This document shows, in pieces, positions 50,026 through 58,761 of a stretch of 64,000 nucleotides of DNA. The first letter of the stretch is position 1. The number at the start of each line of letters is the position of its first letter. Source of the stretch: Roseateles toxinivorans (lineage in GTDB: Bacteria; Pseudomonadota; Gammaproteobacteria; Burkholderiales; Burkholderiaceae_C); assembly GCA_945898095.1 (NCBI GenBank), contig CAMDHE010000010.1, positions 1 to 64,000 on the forward strand. The letters are read 5' to 3'. The notes below the pieces were generated by a model. It did no database searches. It saw nothing but the letters and a program-made list of their open reading frames with translations, and was not told where the DNA came from. The position numbers were made by a program, and so were the translations under genes.

Positions 50026-51054
50026 ATGAATAGTTCAGCTGATTCTGAAAATGAAGCAAAGCCTTTGCCAGGTAGTCTGGCGGGCTGGTTGCAGGGACAA
50101 ACGCAGTTGCTGCCTGAGATAGTCACTGCCTTGTTGGCTGTGATCGGGCCGCTCAAAGCCATGGTTTCGATCAAATCCCTGACCACAGGGCGCTACGTTT
50201 GCGCCAATGATGACTTCAATCGCCTGCTTGCAAGCGAGGATGCCAGCCTCTTGGGCCGCACCGATAGCGAGTTGCTGCGGTCCGAAGATGCTGCAAGTCT
50301 GCGTCGTGTCGAACAATTGGTGGTGGCGCAAGGCCAGCCGATCACTTGTGAACACAAGCTGGAAATTGCTGGGCAGCGCCGTGTTTTCGAGGTGACCAGG
50401 GCGCTTCTGGGCAGTGAATTCCTGCTCGCGACCTGGCATGAGTGCACAAAAGAGCGGCAGCATCGGCTTGATCTAGAGCGCGCGCTGCAACAGATCGAAC
50501 AGCAACAAAAAGCCTTGGTTGCAATCCAACGGGAGCAGTTGCAAAGCCGCAGCAACAGTGAATTGGCTGGGCATGAGTGGACGGCACAACTGAATCAGCA
50601 GCTGCGACGCGAAATCGATCTCTCGACACGTGAGCACCGCGAGTTCGCGCTGGCGATCATTGCACTCGACCCTTTGCCTGCGGAACTGCAACTATCTAAG
50701 GAATCCGCCCAGGAACTTGGGCTGGAGACCATGGGGCGCATCCTGCGCGACAACATCAGGGCAATGGATGCGGTCTGCCGCATCGGCGAGCGTTGTTTCG
50801 CCGTTCTCCTTTCGGGTGTCGGTTTGGCCACTGCACATGCCCGCATGGAGCAGTTGAGGCGGCATGGCGCTGCGCAGTTCATCGTCCTCGACGGTCGCGA
50901 TCTGGGCCTCTCGCTGTCGATCGGCGTTGGCAGCTTCCCCCATACGGCGTCTTCGCAGGATGACTTGCTGTCGGCCTGCGAGGCGGCGGTCCAGCAGGCG
51001 CAGAGCCGTGGTGGCAAACAGGTGGTGCTGGCGGCGATTTCGTTCTGCGCTTGA
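50026..51054 (+). CDS. PAS-like protein with degenerate GGDEF domain
   Basis: 342 residues. A PAS-like region at about 40-135 (IKSLTTGRYVCANDDFNRLL, LLGRTDSELLR) is followed by a coiled coil (about 143-200) and a GGDEF-type domain. The catalytic loop reads RIGERCFAVLLSG where active enzymes have R-x-GGEEF-x-xLLPG. So it has probably lost diguanylate cyclase activity. It may bind GTP or act as a regulatory scaffold. Convergent with pilV. Confidence 0.8.
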   Translation: MNSSADSENEAKPLPGSLAGWLQGQTQLLPEIVTALLAVIGPLKAMVSIKSLTTGRYVCANDDFNRLLASEDASLLGRTDSELLRSEDAASLRRVEQLVVAQGQPITCEHKLEIAGQRRVFEVTRALLGSEFLLATWHECTKERQHRLDLERALQQIEQQQKALVAIQREQLQSRSNSELAGHEWTAQLNQQLRREIDLSTREHREFALAIIALDPLPAELQLSKESAQELGLETMGRILRDNIRAMDAVCRIGERCFAVLLSGVGLATAHARMEQLRRHGAAQFIVLDGRDLGLSLSIGVGSFPHTASSQDDLLSACEAAVQQAQSRGGKQVVLAAISFCA

Positions 51055-51063
51055 ACCAAGCCC

Positions 51064-52260
51064 TCAGCGCTGGTGCAGAACGGTCGTCATATTGCTGAAA
51101 TTGCCCGCCTGCGGGTTGATAGCCTGCCCGGTCGGACAATTGTTCACGGCAGGAATCACCAGGAAATTCTGATTCGCCAGCGAGCCTGTGACCTGGGAAT
51201 AACTGAGTGGATGTTCAGCATTGGAAATCTGTCCGTCACCGTTCAGGTCGGCGCTGTAGCGGCAGACCTTCCAGTCGCTGCCGCCGAGCGCAATCCCGTT
51301 GACGGAAAGTTGCCCTGACCAGATCTGCGGCTCGCCATTGCTGGGGTAAACGCTGCAGTAATAGCTGACATGGCCCTGTGCAGTCTCGGCTGAGTCGTCA
51401 AAGCATTCGGTGCTCGGCAGGGTTTGAGGGCCGCTAGGGGTCAGCAGCAATGCCATTTCCAGCGGCAAAACTCGGGATCCGTTAGGCAATTTATCCGGTG
51501 CAATCTGGCCCGGAAAACGTACAAATCCGCTGAGCAGATAGGCGCTGGTATTGTTCCGGCAATTGGCAAGGTCGGCAGCCGTCAGCGCCGCTGTGGTCAT
51601 GTCTTGGCGCACCGGGCATCTGCCGGTGATGTTGCCCGTCAGGTTGTTGAAGATCCAGGCCACCATGGCCGTAGATTTTGGTTTAAAAACACTGCTCCTG
51701 TCGCCCAGATCCTTGGCGCTGAAGGGAATTGAGGGATGGCGCCCGGCCGGACCTTGCAAGGCCGTCGATGAAGGGGCGATACCCAGCGAGCCGCTCAATC
51801 CGGGGTCGGCGCGGGCGATCAAGCTGTCGATCGTTATGAATTGATCAGCGCCGCTCCGATCGTGCCAATGAACCTCGATCCGCACCGCTTTCTGCTGAGG
51901 TTCTGACCAGTCAGTCACCCGGCGGATCAAGCTGAAGGTAGCGTTGCTGTCCGGGTCGCCAGCGTCGAGATTGATGGCTTGCGGATCCTGGATTTCGGCA
52001 TAAGACCAAGTTCCTGCCAGCGGATTTGCGCCAAGTGCCAGAACGGAATAAGCACGCAACTGCTCCATCTCCTGCTGTGCCAAATGCATGGCCTCACCGC
52101 GTTGTTTGGCGATGTCGGCACTGCTGCGCAGCTTGGCTTCCACCTCGACCATGGCCAACATTCCGAATGAGACGATGAGCAAGGCGACGAGGGCTTCGAT
52201 CAAGCCAACGCCGGTCATGGCTGTGGCTGGCTTCAAGTGGCATGGCCGGGTCAAATCCAT
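51064..52260 (-). CDS. pilV: PilV-type minor pilin with extended C-terminus and EF-hand loop
   Basis: 398 residues, about twice the usual PilV length. Prepilin peptidase site at TAMTGVGLIEALVALLIVSF: cleavage after Gly, with Glu at +5. The C-terminal part has DLNGDGQISNAE (residues 338-349), a complete 12-residue EF-hand calcium loop. Last gene of the pilE-pilW-pilX-pilV run, starting 1 nt after the pilX stop. Minor pilins prime pilus assembly; calcium binding could stabilise the tip or regulate retraction, as known for PilY1, which is absent here. Confidence 0.85.
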   Translation of the reverse strand: MDLTRPCHLKPATAMTGVGLIEALVALLIVSFGMLAMVEVEAKLRSSADIAKQRGEAMHLAQQEMEQLRAYSVLALGANPLAGTWSYAEIQDPQAINLDAGDPDSNATFSLIRRVTDWSEPQQKAVRIEVHWHDRSGADQFITIDSLIARADPGLSGSLGIAPSSTALQGPAGRHPSIPFSAKDLGDRSSVFKPKSTAMVAWIFNNLTGNITGRCPVRQDMTTAALTAADLANCRNNTSAYLLSGFVRFPGQIAPDKLPNGSRVLPLEMALLLTPSGPQTLPSTECFDDSAETAQGHVSYYCSVYPSNGEPQIWSGQLSVNGIALGGSDWKVCRYSADLNGDGQISNAEHPLSYSQVTGSLANQNFLVIPAVNNCPTGQAINPQAGNFSNMTTVLHQR

Positions 52261-52261
52261 A

Positions 52262-53494
52262 TCAGTTCCACCAGCTTCCGGGCACCCTGACGAAACTGCC
52301 AGCCTGTTTGTTCAAACGCTCGATCACCGGTTCGGCATATTGGATGTCGACTGTTCCGGCAAGGCGCAGATTGCCTTCGACCAGCAGGGCACCTTTCAAA
52401 AGGGAGCTTTGTGCGTTGTGCCAGACGAGGTTGCCTCTGACGTAGAGCAGGCCCGTCAGTTGCAAATCCCCGTCGATGGTCAAATCACCATTGACGACGA
52501 TCAGCATCGGGTGCGAGGTCTGGCCGAGCAAACTGCTGGTCAGCAGGATGGGCCCTTCAACCCACACCAACTCGACTCCCTTGGCATAGGCCGCAGACAA
52601 CTCAGGTCCGCAATCTGCCGGACATTCGACAATCCGCATTGCTGGTTGATCCCGGTACCTTGCCGGCGCCATGCCGAAATACATGGCGAACATCTCGTCT
52701 GCTGATTTGGCCGCAAAATCGGTATTGCCGATGATCAAGGCCAGTTCGACCGGAGAGCCTGGCGAGCTGTCCAATCTGGATTCAAGTAGTCCGCTGGCCA
52801 TGCCGCCCGAGAGCAAGAGCAAACCGCTGTTGTGCAAACCCAGGCCCTCAGGCCCCAGGACTATCGAGCCTCTGACGGCCAAGGGCATGGTCGGCGGAAT
52901 TTTCAGCGCACTGACCAGCGCGGCGCTGAGCAAGACCTTGTCGGTAGCCAGCGCAGCGTCGACAGCGCTCGATGGGTTGTCGCACTCGGTCGCCGAACTG
53001 CTCGAACAACCCAGCGACACGATGCGGATCACCCCGGCGCGATCGACTGACTCAAAGCTGATGCGAAATCCCGGTTGTAACTGCTCCGTCGCGACGATCG
53101 GCGCTGCCCAGCCAGTTGCTGGGCAACTGCAGACCCAGGCCTCCTGACGAATGCATCCGGCAACGGTCTCGGCGACATAGTTCGGGCTGATCATGCCGGA
53201 AGATGCGTCGATCACCACATAGCGTTGCCGGAAACTGCTCACCGACGCCTCGCTGGCCTGGCATGCTGCATCGACATGAATACCGTTAAGCATGCCCAGC
53301 GTCCATTCAATGCCGCCATCGGCGGCTTCCATCGCCACGCCAGCGCGGTAATGGTTGTTGGCAATGCGCAGCTCGAACAGCAGGTTCCGGTTCGCATAAA
53401 TCGTCGTCATCGCCATCACGCAAAACAGCAGCATCACCGCTAGAAGAGTGATGGCGCCACGCTGCCGCCCATGCAATCGAAATAGCCTCTTCAT
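52262..53494 (-). CDS. pilX: PilX-type pilus assembly protein
   Basis: 410 residues from ATG 53494 (MKRLFRLHGRQRG); a TTG three codons upstream is open. After a basic N-terminus the helix AITLLAVMLLFCVMAMTTIY lacks the Phe-Thr-Leu-x-Glu form but has the PilX look, followed by LFELRIANNHYRAGVAMEAAD typical of PilX. The rest is a large globular domain with many cysteines. It starts 2 nt after the pilW stop, so it is co-translated. Family assignment rests on the N-terminus and operon position. Confidence 0.8.
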   Translation of the reverse strand: MKRLFRLHGRQRGAITLLAVMLLFCVMAMTTIYANRNLLFELRIANNHYRAGVAMEAADGGIEWTLGMLNGIHVDAACQASEASVSSFRQRYVVIDASSGMISPNYVAETVAGCIRQEAWVCSCPATGWAAPIVATEQLQPGFRISFESVDRAGVIRIVSLGCSSSSATECDNPSSAVDAALATDKVLLSAALVSALKIPPTMPLAVRGSIVLGPEGLGLHNSGLLLLSGGMASGLLESRLDSSPGSPVELALIIGNTDFAAKSADEMFAMYFGMAPARYRDQPAMRIVECPADCGPELSAAYAKGVELVWVEGPILLTSSLLGQTSHPMLIVVNGDLTIDGDLQLTGLLYVRGNLVWHNAQSSLLKGALLVEGNLRLAGTVDIQYAEPVIERLNKQAGSFVRVPGSWWN

Positions 53495-53496
53495 GG

Positions 53497-54183
53497 TCAG
53501 CAACTGCCCTTGATCAAGTCGTTGCGCAGCTTGCTGCTGAGGGTCAGTCGGCGCAGCAACGCGGGGTCATTCGTCGCGCGCCCGGTCAAGCTGACATCGA
53601 AGCGGCGCATTTGCAAATGCGGTGGACAAGACAGGTTGCCGGCCGCACATGGGCTGTTGCAGTAATCATCCAGGGTCAATTCCTGAACGTTCAATCGCAC
53701 ATTGAATCCGGTGATGGTCAAGGTGCTTTTGTCGGTCAAGGGTTGCCATGAGTTGCCAAGTCGGAGTTTCAGAATTCCGCTCTCGAGCATGAAGCCGAAC
53801 TGTTCGCGACCAGCGTCGAGCAAATTGTCTTCAGGATTTACTGCATCTGCGCGCGAATAGCTGTACTCGACGCTGTTGCTGTCCTGGGCGTTGGCAGGCA
53901 AGGTGGCTGCATAGACATTGTTCAGCGGCGCCGTGGCACCATCAGCCCAGACGCCTTTTTGTGCCATCGACCAGTAGCCGGCTCTGCGCAATTCGCGCAA
54001 TAACAAATCGGCGACTGCGCGCAAGTCCTGCTGCAACTGGGCTTCCAGCATCAAACGGTGATGCTCGGCAAGCTGCCTGACAAGCATGACGCTGGCCCCA
54101 GTCGCAACGATCAGTCCGACAGTGACGCCGATCATCAGCTCGATCAGCCCGATGCCCCGTTGCGTGGAATTCGGCCAGCTCAT
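53497..54183 (-). CDS. pilW: PilW-type minor pilin
   Basis: 228 residues from ATG 54183 ([10 protein letters not shown]). Prepilin site RGIGLIELMIGVTVGLIVAT with Glu +5. Later ELRRAGYWSMAQKGVWADG is the typical PilW helix. The start overlaps the stop of the pilE-like gene as ATGA. It is inserted in the inner membrane and helps initiate type IV pili. Confidence 0.88.
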   Translation of the reverse strand: MSWPNSTQRGIGLIELMIGVTVGLIVATGASVMLVRQLAEHHRLMLEAQLQQDLRAVADLLLRELRRAGYWSMAQKGVWADGATAPLNNVYAATLPANAQDSNSVEYSYSRADAVNPEDNLLDAGREQFGFMLESGILKLRLGNSWQPLTDKSTLTITGFNVRLNVQELTLDDYCNSPCAAGNLSCPPHLQMRRFDVSLTGRATNDPALLRRLTLSSKLRNDLIKGSC

Positions 54184-54665
54184 TGGGGCCAGCAGTGCCT
54201 GCTGCTGTCGGCATATTTGCTGTTCCTGGCCGAATAGCTGATGCTGCCGCCTTGCAGGCTCAGCGACAGTTCTGCACATTCACTGTCGCGGCTCTGTGCG
54301 CTGCCACTCATTGGGGTAGCGCGAACGATGAAACCGGTGCTGAAACTGGCAGGATTCCCCAAACCCGACAAGCTCAAGCTATAAAGCTTTGCCGGTGAAT
54401 TCGGCGCCAGTTGCAGGTCCGAGAGCGCCGCAGCGTAGCTGCTGCGGTTGCTGCGCCACCGCTCCTGGGCCTGCAGGACAGCGCTCAAGGCATTGATGGC
54501 GTCAACCCTCCTGCCCTTGATCAACTGGTTTTGATAAGCGGGCAGGGCGATCGCGGCAAGCAGCCCCGAGATCAGCATCACCAGCATCACCTCGATCAGC
54601 GTGAAGCCTGTGCCTGCAACTGGCCAAGTTGATTGGCCGCGCGTTGGACGTCTGTTTGCTCGCAT
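54180..54665 (-). CDS. pilE: PilE-like minor type IV pilin
   Basis: 161 residues from ATG 54665, preceded by GGGAAA; an ATG at 54698 is also possible. Prepilin site [20 protein letters not shown], then [20 protein letters not shown] and [15 protein letters not shown], the PilE-like minor-pilin pattern (similar to those in pilE-pilY1 operons). A Cys pair (DSEC, RHCWPQ) may form the C-terminal disulfide loop. First gene of the minor pilin operon; divergent from the bufferin gene. Confidence 0.88.
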   Translation of the reverse strand: MRANRRPTRGQSTWPVAGTGFTLIEVMLVMLISGLLAAIALPAYQNQLIKGRRVDAINALSAVLQAQERWRSNRSSYAAALSDLQLAPNSPAKLYSLSLSGLGNPASFSTGFIVRATPMSGSAQSRDSECAELSLSLQGGSISYSARNSKYADSSRHCWPQ

Positions 54666-54841
54666 CGATGTTTCCCGGCTTGTGGAAAATTGCTTCAAAC
54701 GGCAGGATCGGGGCGCCGGCCATTGGCAATAAGCATGCAGCGAGCCAGGAAATAAAAATTGCGGTCAACACAAGGGCAATAATGGCGTCCAGCTTTGCTG
54801 GGAGCACAAAATCCAATCCAGCCGATCCAACGGAGCCAGTC

Positions 54842-55132
54842 ATGACAACCAAAAACCTCGTTTCTTCGGCCTTTGCCGCCGCCATGTCCCTCGGTCTGAT
54901 AGGCCAAGTCTCAGCTCATGACGCCGCACAGGAAAAAGATGGCCGCGAAAAATGCTACGGCATCGTTAAAGCGGGCCAGAACGATTGCTCGAACCTGGGC
55001 GGCAGTCATTCTTGCGCTGGGCAGGCCAAGACTGACAAGGCGCCGACGGAATGGAAATATGTGGCCAAGGGCAGTTGCAAGTCCCTGGGCGGTCTGAGCA
55101 GCGTCGAGGCCCAAGCCAAGCTGAAGCGCTGA
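54842..55132 (+). CDS. bufA: Bufferin-type RiPP precursor (DUF2282, BufA1-like)
   Basis: 96 residues from ATG 54842, with GGAG upstream. A Sec signal ends near VSA-H (about residue 25), unlike most RiPP leaders but as in bufferins. The core has four cysteines (38, 49, 58, 79) in [21 protein letters not shown] and KGSCKSLGG, the DUF2282 pattern. In characterised bufferins an MNIO enzyme converts cysteines to thiooxazole-type groups that bind copper, and the product is exported to the periplasm. It heads an apparent operon with pcp, bufB and bufC. Confidence 0.88.
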   Translation: MTTKNLVSSAFAAAMSLGLIGQVSAHDAAQEKDGREKCYGIVKAGQNDCSNLGGSHSCAGQAKTDKAPTEWKYVAKGSCKSLGGLSSVEAQAKLKR

Positions 55133-55198
55133 GCCTGGCCGAATCCACTAGACAGTTGAGCGGTGCTGCCAAGGGGCAGTTGATGGGGATATGCAGCG

Positions 55199-55840
55199 AT
55201 GAGCAGGATTTTGTTGACCGGTTTCGAACCCTTTGGCGGCGAGCAGATCAATCCGTCCTGGGAGGTCGCCAAGGCCCTCGATGGCCAGAAAATCGATGGC
55301 GTCAACATAATTGCCAAGATGCTGCCCTGCGCCTTTGGCGAGGCCTTGAAGGTCTTGCAGCAGTCCCTCGATGAACTCAACCCGGTGCTCGTTCTGGCGC
55401 TGGGTCAAGCGGGCGGACGCAGCGACTTTTCAATCGAACGGATCGCCATCAATATCGACGACGCCAGGATCGCCGATAACGCCGGTGCCCAGCCGATCGA
55501 TCAGCAGGTTGTCGACGGTGCCCCAGCAGCTTATTTCTCGACCTTGCCAATCAAGACGATGGTGGCCGGGCTGCGGGCCGCAGGTCATCCTGCCAGCGTG
55601 TCACAGACTGCCGGTACCTTTGTCTGCAACCATGTTTTCTTCGGTTTGCAGCATGCCTTGCATGGCAGCGGTGTGCGCAGCGGCTTCATGCATCTGCCCT
55701 TGCTGCCTGCCCAGGCGGCCAAGCTGGCAGGCCAGCCCAGCATGGCGCTGGACCAGATGCTGGCGGGCGTGCGTCTGGCGCTTGAACTGGCATGGCGGAT
55801 GGTGGCCGATCGGCGCGAAAGCGCCGGCACGATCTCTTGA
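55199..55840 (+). CDS. pcp: Pyroglutamyl-peptidase I (pyrrolidone-carboxylate peptidase)
   Basis: 213 residues. [20 protein letters not shown] opens the family, and the catalytic triad is in place: Glu80 in FSIERIAIN, Cys143 in [11 protein letters not shown], His165 in GFMHLPLLP. There is no signal peptide, so it is cytoplasmic and removes N-terminal pyroglutamate from peptides. It begins 66 nt after bufA and ends 2 nt before the bufB start, placing it inside the bufferin operon. Whether it acts on the precursor, on a degradation product or independently is unknown. Confidence 0.93.
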   Translation: MSRILLTGFEPFGGEQINPSWEVAKALDGQKIDGVNIIAKMLPCAFGEALKVLQQSLDELNPVLVLALGQAGGRSDFSIERIAINIDDARIADNAGAQPIDQQVVDGAPAAYFSTLPIKTMVAGLRAAGHPASVSQTAGTFVCNHVFFGLQHALHGSGVRSGFMHLPLLPAQAAKLAGQPSMALDQMLAGVRLALELAWRMVADRRESAGTIS

Positions 55841-55842
55841 CA

Positions 55843-56676
55843 ATGGTCGGCATTGGCTGGCGCCAGCCGCATTATCAACAGCTGCTCGAGTTGTTGCCGG
55901 CGGTGGATTTTGTCGAAGTCCATTCGGAAAATTTCTTTGCGCCCGGCGGGGCATCGTTGCAGTTGCTGAAAGCCTGCCGTGAGCAATATCCGGTCAGTCT
56001 GCATGGCGTCGGGTTGTCGCTGGGTTCGGCCTGCGGTCTCGACCGATGGCATCTGGACCGGCTGGCTGGGTTGGTCGAGCTTGTGCAGCCTCTGTGCGTC
56101 TCGGATCATGCGAGTTTTTCCCGTATTCAGGCGGGGGATGCTGCGATCCATGGCAACGATCTGTTGCCGATTCCCTTCAGTTCGGCCTGCCTCGACCTGA
56201 TGGTGTCTCATGTCCAGCAAGTGCAGGAGCGGCTTGGCCGCCAGATCCTGGTCGAGAACATCAGTGCCTACCTGGCCTGGGATGACTGCGAACAAATGTC
56301 CGAGCCCGAGTTCTTCAATCAGCTGACGAGGCGCAGCGGTTGCGGCCTGCTGCTCGACGTCAATAACCTGGTCGTCAATGCCCGCAACCAGGGCGCTGAC
56401 CGCGATGCGGCGCTGCGGCAGGCCTGTGGATGGATAGACCAGTTGCGCAGCGATTGCGTCGGCGAGATCCATCTGGCGGGCCACGCTGAACTGCCGGGCA
56501 TCGTTATCGACGACCATGGCAGCAAGGTGCCGGATCTGGTCTGGCAGGTCTATGCCCATGCCTTGAAGACCTGCGGTTCGGTACCAAGCCTGATCGAATG
56601 GGATACCGCCATCCCGGCCTTGGAAGTTCTGCTGGCTGAAGCCAACAAGGCCAGGCTGCTGCAGGTGGCAGGATGA
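55843..56676 (+). CDS. bufB: MNIO-family RiPP-modifying enzyme BufB (DUF692)
   Basis: 277 residues from ATG 55843; the frame is open 17 codons back inside pcp. TIM-barrel metal ligands are visible: VDFVEVHSENFF, SLHGVGLSLGS (His54), VSDHASFS (His89), LVENISAYLAW (Glu139), LLLDVNNLVVNA (Asp172), GEIHLAGH (His210) and LIEWD (Glu252). Multinuclear iron-dependent oxidases of this family modify cysteines of RiPP precursors. Its start is 2 nt after pcp and its stop overlaps bufC by 4 nt (ATGA), so the three are translationally linked. Confidence 0.93.
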   Translation: MVGIGWRQPHYQQLLELLPAVDFVEVHSENFFAPGGASLQLLKACREQYPVSLHGVGLSLGSACGLDRWHLDRLAGLVELVQPLCVSDHASFSRIQAGDAAIHGNDLLPIPFSSACLDLMVSHVQQVQERLGRQILVENISAYLAWDDCEQMSEPEFFNQLTRRSGCGLLLDVNNLVVNARNQGADRDAALRQACGWIDQLRSDCVGEIHLAGHAELPGIVIDDHGSKVPDLVWQVYAHALKTCGSVPSLIEWDTAIPALEVLLAEANKARLLQVAG

Positions 56677-57425
56677 GCGGGCGTCTGGCGACGCGTCAGC
56701 GGGCGCTGCTGGCAGCGCTGAGCGGCGCGTCCAGGCCCGTCGGTATCGTGCCGCTGACTGCAGTCGAGTTGCAGCGTGGGCTGCAGGCTTACCAAGTCAA
56801 CGCGCAGGTCTTGTCTGAACGGGCTTTGGCTGCGGTCTACCCGAAGGTCCTGCTGATCATCGGTGAAGCATCGTTCCGGGACATGGCCTGGGCATTCTGG
56901 CGCCATCAGCCGCCGCAGCAAGCCGATCTGGGCGGCTGGGGTGAATTGCTGGCAAGTTTTTTGGCTGCGCAGGACGAAATGGATGACTGGCTCTGCGATC
57001 TGGCAAGACTTGAATGGTCGGCGCATCTGGCCTTGCGCGCTGCTGACCTGGCGTTTGACCCTGCGTCGCTCAATTTGCTGGCAAGTCAGGATCCGGCGCA
57101 GTTGCGCTTGCAATTGTCAGCGGGGTTGAGCCTGCTGCAGGTACGGGCCGAGGCCTGGTCGATTTGGTCGGGCAAAGCTGGCCGCGAATCTTCAGAAACG
57201 GTCGTTCCGGTCTTACTTTGGCGCCAGCGCTGGGGCGTCCAGGGGCGGCGGCTGAGTCAAGGTGATTCGCAGTTGCTGCAAGCGCTGATCGATGGCCGGA
57301 TGCTTGAAGCAGCGCTGCAACAGGCCTTGGCGTTCGATGCCGGGTTTGATTTTTCGGCCTGGCTGCAAACCGCGCTGCGCGAGGGCTGGCTGCAGGGCGC
57401 AGCCCTGGTTACTCCTGCGGCTTGA
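56673..57425 (+). CDS. bufC: MNIO partner protein BufC (DUF2063)
   Basis: 250 residues. The N-terminal DUF2063 domain (RQRALLAALSGASRPVGIVP, YPKVLLIIGEASFRDMAWAF) is followed by a C-terminal region with HAT/winged-helix-like content (SQGDSQLLQALIDGRMLEAAL). DUF2063 proteins act as the recruitment or partner subunit of DUF692 enzymes, delivering the precursor. No BufD (DoxX-like) gene follows; the next gene, tolA, is convergent and overlaps its end by 17 nt. Confidence 0.88.
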   Translation: MSGRLATRQRALLAALSGASRPVGIVPLTAVELQRGLQAYQVNAQVLSERALAAVYPKVLLIIGEASFRDMAWAFWRHQPPQQADLGGWGELLASFLAAQDEMDDWLCDLARLEWSAHLALRAADLAFDPASLNLLASQDPAQLRLQLSAGLSLLQVRAEAWSIWSGKAGRESSETVVPVLLWRQRWGVQGRRLSQGDSQLLQALIDGRMLEAALQQALAFDAGFDFSAWLQTALREGWLQGAALVTPAA

Positions 57426-58296
57426 AGCTGATCACCAGCAGCGCTGGCACGCGGCCATCGACATCGCGCGGCAGCAATTCGGTCTTGTCGATTGCACGCA
57501 GCACGGCTTTGTCCCATTCGGCATCGCCGCTGGGCTTGAGCAGCTTGCGCGAGATGATGGTGCCATCGGGTGCTGTGCGCACTTCGACTTCGGCCACCGG
57601 GTTACCGCTGCCACTTTCGGTGTAGATGATGTTGGGGCGGATGCGGGCCTTGATGCGGCCGCCATAGCTGGCGCTGGGCCCTGAGCTCTGCAGCGCATTG
57701 CCGGTGGCATTGGCGCCGCCGCTCGCACCGGCCATGCCCTGGATGCGGCGCAAATTGTCCTGGCGCTGCGCGGCTAGTTTCGCGTCGGCTTTGGCCTGCA
57801 ATTTGGCCTCGGCTTCCTTGGCCAGTTTGTCTTGCTTTTCTTGTTTGAGCTTGGCATCAAGCTTGTCTTGCTTGATCTTGGCCTGCTTTTCGCGCTCGGC
57901 GGCCTGTTCCTTCAAGGCGGCTTTCTTGCGCGCTGCCTCGAGTTCTGCCAGGCGCAAGGTCTCGCGCTTTTTTTCATCGCGTGCTTTGGCGATCGCGATG
58001 TCGGCATCGCGCAAGGCCTGCAGGTCTTCAACCGGCGCTGGCTTGGGCAAGGGCAAGGGTTCGGCTTCAGGCGGCGCGGGTGGCGGCAGCTCTTCGCGAG
58101 GTGCTGCGGCCTGCGGCACAGCTGACCATAACTCGGCCTCGAAGGCGGGCAATGGATCGGTGCGCCAGCTGACCCCGGCGCTCAATGCTGCCAACAGCAA
58201 GCCATGGGCCGCAATCGCAAACAGCAGACCGCGGGCCATCCCCGGCGCATTTGGCGGCAGCAAGGGCCCGGCATCACGGAGGGAGTTCGCAGTCAT
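57409..58296 (-). CDS. tolA: TolA-type envelope protein
   Basis: 295 residues. One membrane helix (GLLFAIAAHGLLLAALSAGV) follows a short cytoplasmic start. A proline-rich stretch and a long Lys/Ala/Glu coiled helix (about 90-185, alternating KQ/EK/AK repeats) span the periplasm. The C-terminal TonB/TolA-type domain (YGGRIKARIRPNIIY, VEVRTAPDGTIISRKLLKPS) ends the protein. It links TolQR energy to the outer membrane. Follows tolR by 24 nt. Its 3' end overlaps bufC. Confidence 0.92.
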   Translation of the reverse strand: MTANSLRDAGPLLPPNAPGMARGLLFAIAAHGLLLAALSAGVSWRTDPLPAFEAELWSAVPQAAAPREELPPPAPPEAEPLPLPKPAPVEDLQALRDADIAIAKARDEKKRETLRLAELEAARKKAALKEQAAEREKQAKIKQDKLDAKLKQEKQDKLAKEAEAKLQAKADAKLAAQRQDNLRRIQGMAGASGGANATGNALQSSGPSASYGGRIKARIRPNIIYTESGSGNPVAEVEVRTAPDGTIISRKLLKPSGDAEWDKAVLRAIDKTELLPRDVDGRVPALLVISFKPQE

Positions 58297-58320
58297 CGCT
58301 GTTCGGAATTCGCCTAGTCG

Positions 58321-58758
58321 TCAGTTGCCGGCAGCCGCGCCATTGCGTACCGCCAGGCCGACCCGCTGTATCCCTGCCGACTGCAAAGAATCCATCACCT
58401 TGACCACCGCCTCGTATTTAACGTTGCGGTCGGCGGAGATGATGACTGGTGTCGTCGCTTCGCCTGCCTGCGCTAGCCTGGCCTGCTCGGCCAGACGGCT
58501 CAGCGGCAGCGGCACGGGCTCTTCCTTGTCGAATTTCAGCTTGATTTTTTCATCTGCACCGACGATCACATTGATCACATGTTCAGGTTGGGCTCGGCTC
58601 TTGCCGACGCTGGGCAGGTCGACGACGCCGGTGGTGATCAGCGGCGCACTGATCATGAAGATGATCAACAGGACCAGCATCACGTCGATGAAGGGCACCA
58701 TATTGATCTCGTTGATCGTGCGGCGGCGGCGTGCGCCGCGGTTGCTGATGGCCGCCAT
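58321..58758 (-). CDS. tolR: Tol-Pal system protein TolR
   Basis: 145 residues. The membrane helix has the essential Asp in INMVPFIDVMLVLLIIFMIS; the periplasmic domain ends the protein (VVKVMDSLQSAGIQRVGLAV). ExbD-like subunit using proton-motive force. It starts 3 nt after the tolQ stop. Confidence 0.95.
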   Translation of the reverse strand: MAAISNRGARRRRTINEINMVPFIDVMLVLLIIFMISAPLITTGVVDLPSVGKSRAQPEHVINVIVGADEKIKLKFDKEEPVPLPLSRLAEQARLAQAGEATTPVIISADRNVKYEAVVKVMDSLQSAGIQRVGLAVRNGAAAGN

Positions 58759-58761
58759 GAC

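Noticed and set aside
55166-55179. Hairpin CTGCC-AAGG-GGCAG between bufA and pcp as an attenuator
   Set aside because: A 5-bp stem is too weak to claim; it could slightly lower downstream expression, but nothing supports this.
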